Position numbers and translations under genes: made by a program. The notes beneath the pieces were generated by a model. The model was not told the DNA's origin and ran no database searches. It saw only the letters and a list, made by a program, of their open reading frames with translations. This document shows positions 61,725 through 64,000 of a stretch of DNA of 64,000 nucleotides, one piece after another. The stretch is from Ectocarpus siliculosus (lineage: Eukaryota > Sar > Phaeophyceae > Ectocarpales > Ectocarpaceae). The stretch spans positions 62,001-126,000 of the forward strand of contig FN649739.1 of assembly GCA_000310025.1 (NCBI GenBank). The letters run 5' to 3'. Every line of letters starts with the position of its first letter. Positions within the stretch are counted from its first letter, which is position 1.

Positions 61725-63086
61725 GGAGCCAGTTTACCCCTGCAGGGGGCTCCGCGAAATCAGGGCTCCTCAAATCAGGCAATCAGGCAATTTGCAAAAA
61801 GTGACAAATTGGACGATCAGCTTCGCTGTCGATGTGGAACGTCACGGCGTCACAGCAGCGCGGCCACAATAGGTCTTGCCTCACTATTATATCTTGAACA
61901 TCCGCACCAACAACAACTGCTTTGGGCTGGGTGGTTGTTCTCCCGTCCCTTCCTAATGGAGAGATGAACGAATAGAGAATACGGAGTGCTGCAAGAATGC
62001 AGAGTTCTGTACATCCACGAAGATTTCGCATGAAGAATGCAAGTGTGTAGACCCGTGGGCAAAAGTTTCAAGGTCTCCTCATTGCACACTACACTTGCGT
62101 TCTGTTCCGCGTTCTGTTCGGATAGGTATCATTCGTCACAAACATACCTCTTAACTACACAAATACATGGCTATTTATTGCCGTGGGTTCTTGCTCCAAC
62201 GCCCCTCGACATGTTGCCAACAGGGAGGGGCGAAAACCGCCAACACAGTAAATATAAATATATATTCCGGCCGGAAATTTTGATTGGCGACCCTGTTCAC
62301 TTCATTACTGATCTCAGCGCATCCATGGTTCCTGGGGACTACAGAACGCGAAAATGATGATAAAATGTTCACGGGTAAAGTACCCTCCACGTCCGGTGCT
62401 GTAAAGATGCCAACTACTTTTCACGCTAATCATCCGGGGGACGGTTAAGTAGTAATCTACCGCCCTCTTGTCTTTTTATTGTTTCATTCCCACAGCCGGG
62501 GGAAACTAAATCCTAAGGTCACTTCTAATAACCCAGACTATGGGAATGCAAAGTATCTCATGTCAAACACAGAACGCCCCACCATTTACACTCAGGAGCT
62601 AAGATAAGATATCGAGCCTCAAAAACCATAATTTCGGTATCGAGCCTCAAAAACCAAAATTTTTGAAGTTGAGCACCAATTGTAAGCTCGGCTAAGAACC
62701 CTACACTAAAACCTATATAGCGACCATTCGTAGCATGACCCTACGAACTAACAACCCCAGCCTCGGCCGAAACAATGTAGAGGTTCTGAAGTGGTGGCGC
62801 GTTCTATGGTGCACCATTGACAATATTATTCCGACCGGAACAACGCCAGAAGAATCCCTCGTCGTCCTAATGCCATAGGCTACACCAACTTATTTCCTGT
62901 TTCTGAGCTCAAATTGTAACCAAACGAATTGTGGCGCAAGCCGTGCTGCACGTACATCCCCAACACCTACAGGACGTGACGGTACTCAGGCAGATACTAA
63001 TCATACGGGGGGGGGGAATGGCACGTGCCTATTGCCCACGTCACGAAGCACCGCACGCAGAACTATACACGCCAATTGAGTGTTCT
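61725..63086. other. Non-coding, AT-richer stretch
   Basis: No exon seen. A 28-base unit beginning TATCGAGCCTCAAAAACC is tandemly duplicated at about 62610-62665. A G9 run lies near 63008. Confidence 0.5.
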
Positions 63087-63512
63087 TCAACCGCCGGCTC
63101 CGAACCCGACCTGAAACGGTAGCCGACTCTTCTTTCTCGAGGTCGAAGCGGAGCCCGAAACTGATCCCGAGGGATCATCTCTTCCAAGCTGCAGCTGTTG
63201 GTGGTGATGCCGTGAGGGCACAAGGTCCGCCGCAGATTCATCGGAGCTGATGCCGAATACGCTCTCACCGTCCTCTTGTTCCCTCTCGGAGGACTGGTCT
63301 TTGTGCGTTATCCGGGTATCCGAAGGCTTCTCTCCGCCACGGGACGGAGAACGAGTAAGAAGCTTTTTATTTTTGCGATTCTTTCGGTGCTGCTGCGCAG
63401 CGGCGAGATCTTCAGTGGCCGCGTTTAGACCCCTTTGGAGCGTGGCCGACACCCTGGCAGCCAGCGACTGAGCCTCGAGAGACAGAACCTCGCTCTCTTC
63501 CTCTACGGCCAT
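63087..63512 (-). CDS. Unrecognised protein, probable 3'-terminal exon
   Basis: A minus-strand frame of 141 codons ends in TGA. It begins MAVEEESEVLSLEAQSLAAR, continues with a helical, heptad-like stretch (RVSATLQRGLNAATEDLAAA), then a basic patch (QQHRKNRKNKKLL) and an acidic/Ser-rich tail, ending PFQVGFGAGG. The ATG directly follows a good CAG acceptor (pyrimidine tract then AATCAG), so this may be an internal or last exon rather than a gene start. The N-terminal helix could be a coiled coil. No family assigned. A plausible upstream exon on the same strand (63607-63894) could not be joined with confidence. Confidence 0.5.
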   Translation of the reverse strand: MAVEEESEVLSLEAQSLAARVSATLQRGLNAATEDLAAAQQHRKNRKNKKLLTRSPSRGGEKPSDTRITHKDQSSEREQEDGESVFGISSDESAADLVPSRHHHQQLQLGRDDPSGSVSGSASTSRKKSRLPFQVGFGAGG

Positions 63513-64000
63513 CTGATTTTAGGGGGGGGGTGAGCGCAAGAGTCGAAAATGGAGGGCATGGGAGGATGCTACTTTTGGAAGGCATCATGACTTGTCAGGC
63601 CATTGGTCACGCACAGCCACCGCAAAACTGGGCAGGTTTTCGGGGGTCATGACTTCGCGCCACATGTGCCCGTAAGTGGGCAATACTCCAGAGTCTGACG
63701 ATGTTTTCGCCCGAGAACAGGTGGGATTTTTGTCTGGCCTCAAGGCTCAAGGAACTTGTCCCTTGTCCGCGACCGCCGGCCGTTGTGGGCAACGAGGATA
63801 GGGTTGTGGCGTTGCGGAAGAAAAATACCAGTTTGAAGACTCGACAGCATAGGGCTGTATTTAATGATATCCATACGCCATGTGTGTGGGGCACTCCTCA
63901 TTTTGGATCAGTCAGTCTTGAGGACGAAAGTCCTTCTGTTCTGCTACGGGGAGATGGGCCTTGGAAGCGATGTGAGTTGTTCGGTAGATATACCTTGGAG
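63513..64000. other. Window edge, unresolved
   Basis: A minus-strand frame of 95 codons at 63607-63894 contains SLEARQKSHLFSGENIVRLW and could belong to the same gene as 63087-63512, but no donor joining the two was found. Confidence 0.3.

Overview
The window reads as nuclear DNA of an intron-rich photosynthetic stramenopile, most likely a brown alga. Protein-coding exons are mostly 60-490 bases long. They are bounded by GT..AG junctions whose phases I checked by hand, and they are separated by introns of a few hundred to over 2000 bases. One gene carries a signal peptide followed by an AF-type plastid-targeting junction (the ASAFAP motif of heterokont algae). There is no bacterial gene packing, no operon and no CRISPR array. 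Species-level assignment is inference.

Layout. 3028-16691 (minus) is a complete 16-exon gene for an RBM39/CAPER-type splicing factor. 16932-22266 (plus) is a complete 7-exon PA-TM-RING ubiquitin ligase; its start codon lies about 240 bases from that of the splicing factor, so the two genes share a divergent promoter region. 22267-30078 is mostly unresolved, with weak hints of exons near 25.2-27.1 kb and a GA microsatellite. 30079-33134 (plus) is a four-exon gene for a small plastid-targeted coiled-coil protein. 35540-41250 (minus) holds 13 exons of a secreted or surface protein built from three repeats of a discoidin-like (F5/8 type C/CBM32-like) module and ending in an Asp/Ser-rich stalk and a hydrophobic tail; its 5' exon was not found. 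43019-44236 is a fold-back DNA transposon with about 385-base terminal inverted repeats and a 7-8 base target-site duplication. 44-50 kb is largely non-coding with small repeats and one possible DEP-like exon. 50155-51259 (minus) holds the last two exons of an unrecognised gene. 52315-59276 (minus) is nine exons of ftsZ, probably a plastid-division FtsZ, with an unusual Gln/Pro/Gly-rich tail; one of its introns carries a 5'-truncated LINE in antisense with an open frame of 442 codons. 59.3-64 kb holds a possible plus-strand coding stretch and a minus-strand exon (63087-63512) of unknown function.

The genes do not form one pathway. They are ordinary nuclear genes for splicing, ubiquitination, plastid biology and the cell surface, interspersed with transposons. 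Multi-exon genes are reported as one span, with exon coordinates in the evidence. Boundaries were read by eye; summed exon lengths are in frame for the splicing factor (963 aa), the RING protein (445 aa), the plastid protein (178 aa) and the FtsZ part (485 aa).
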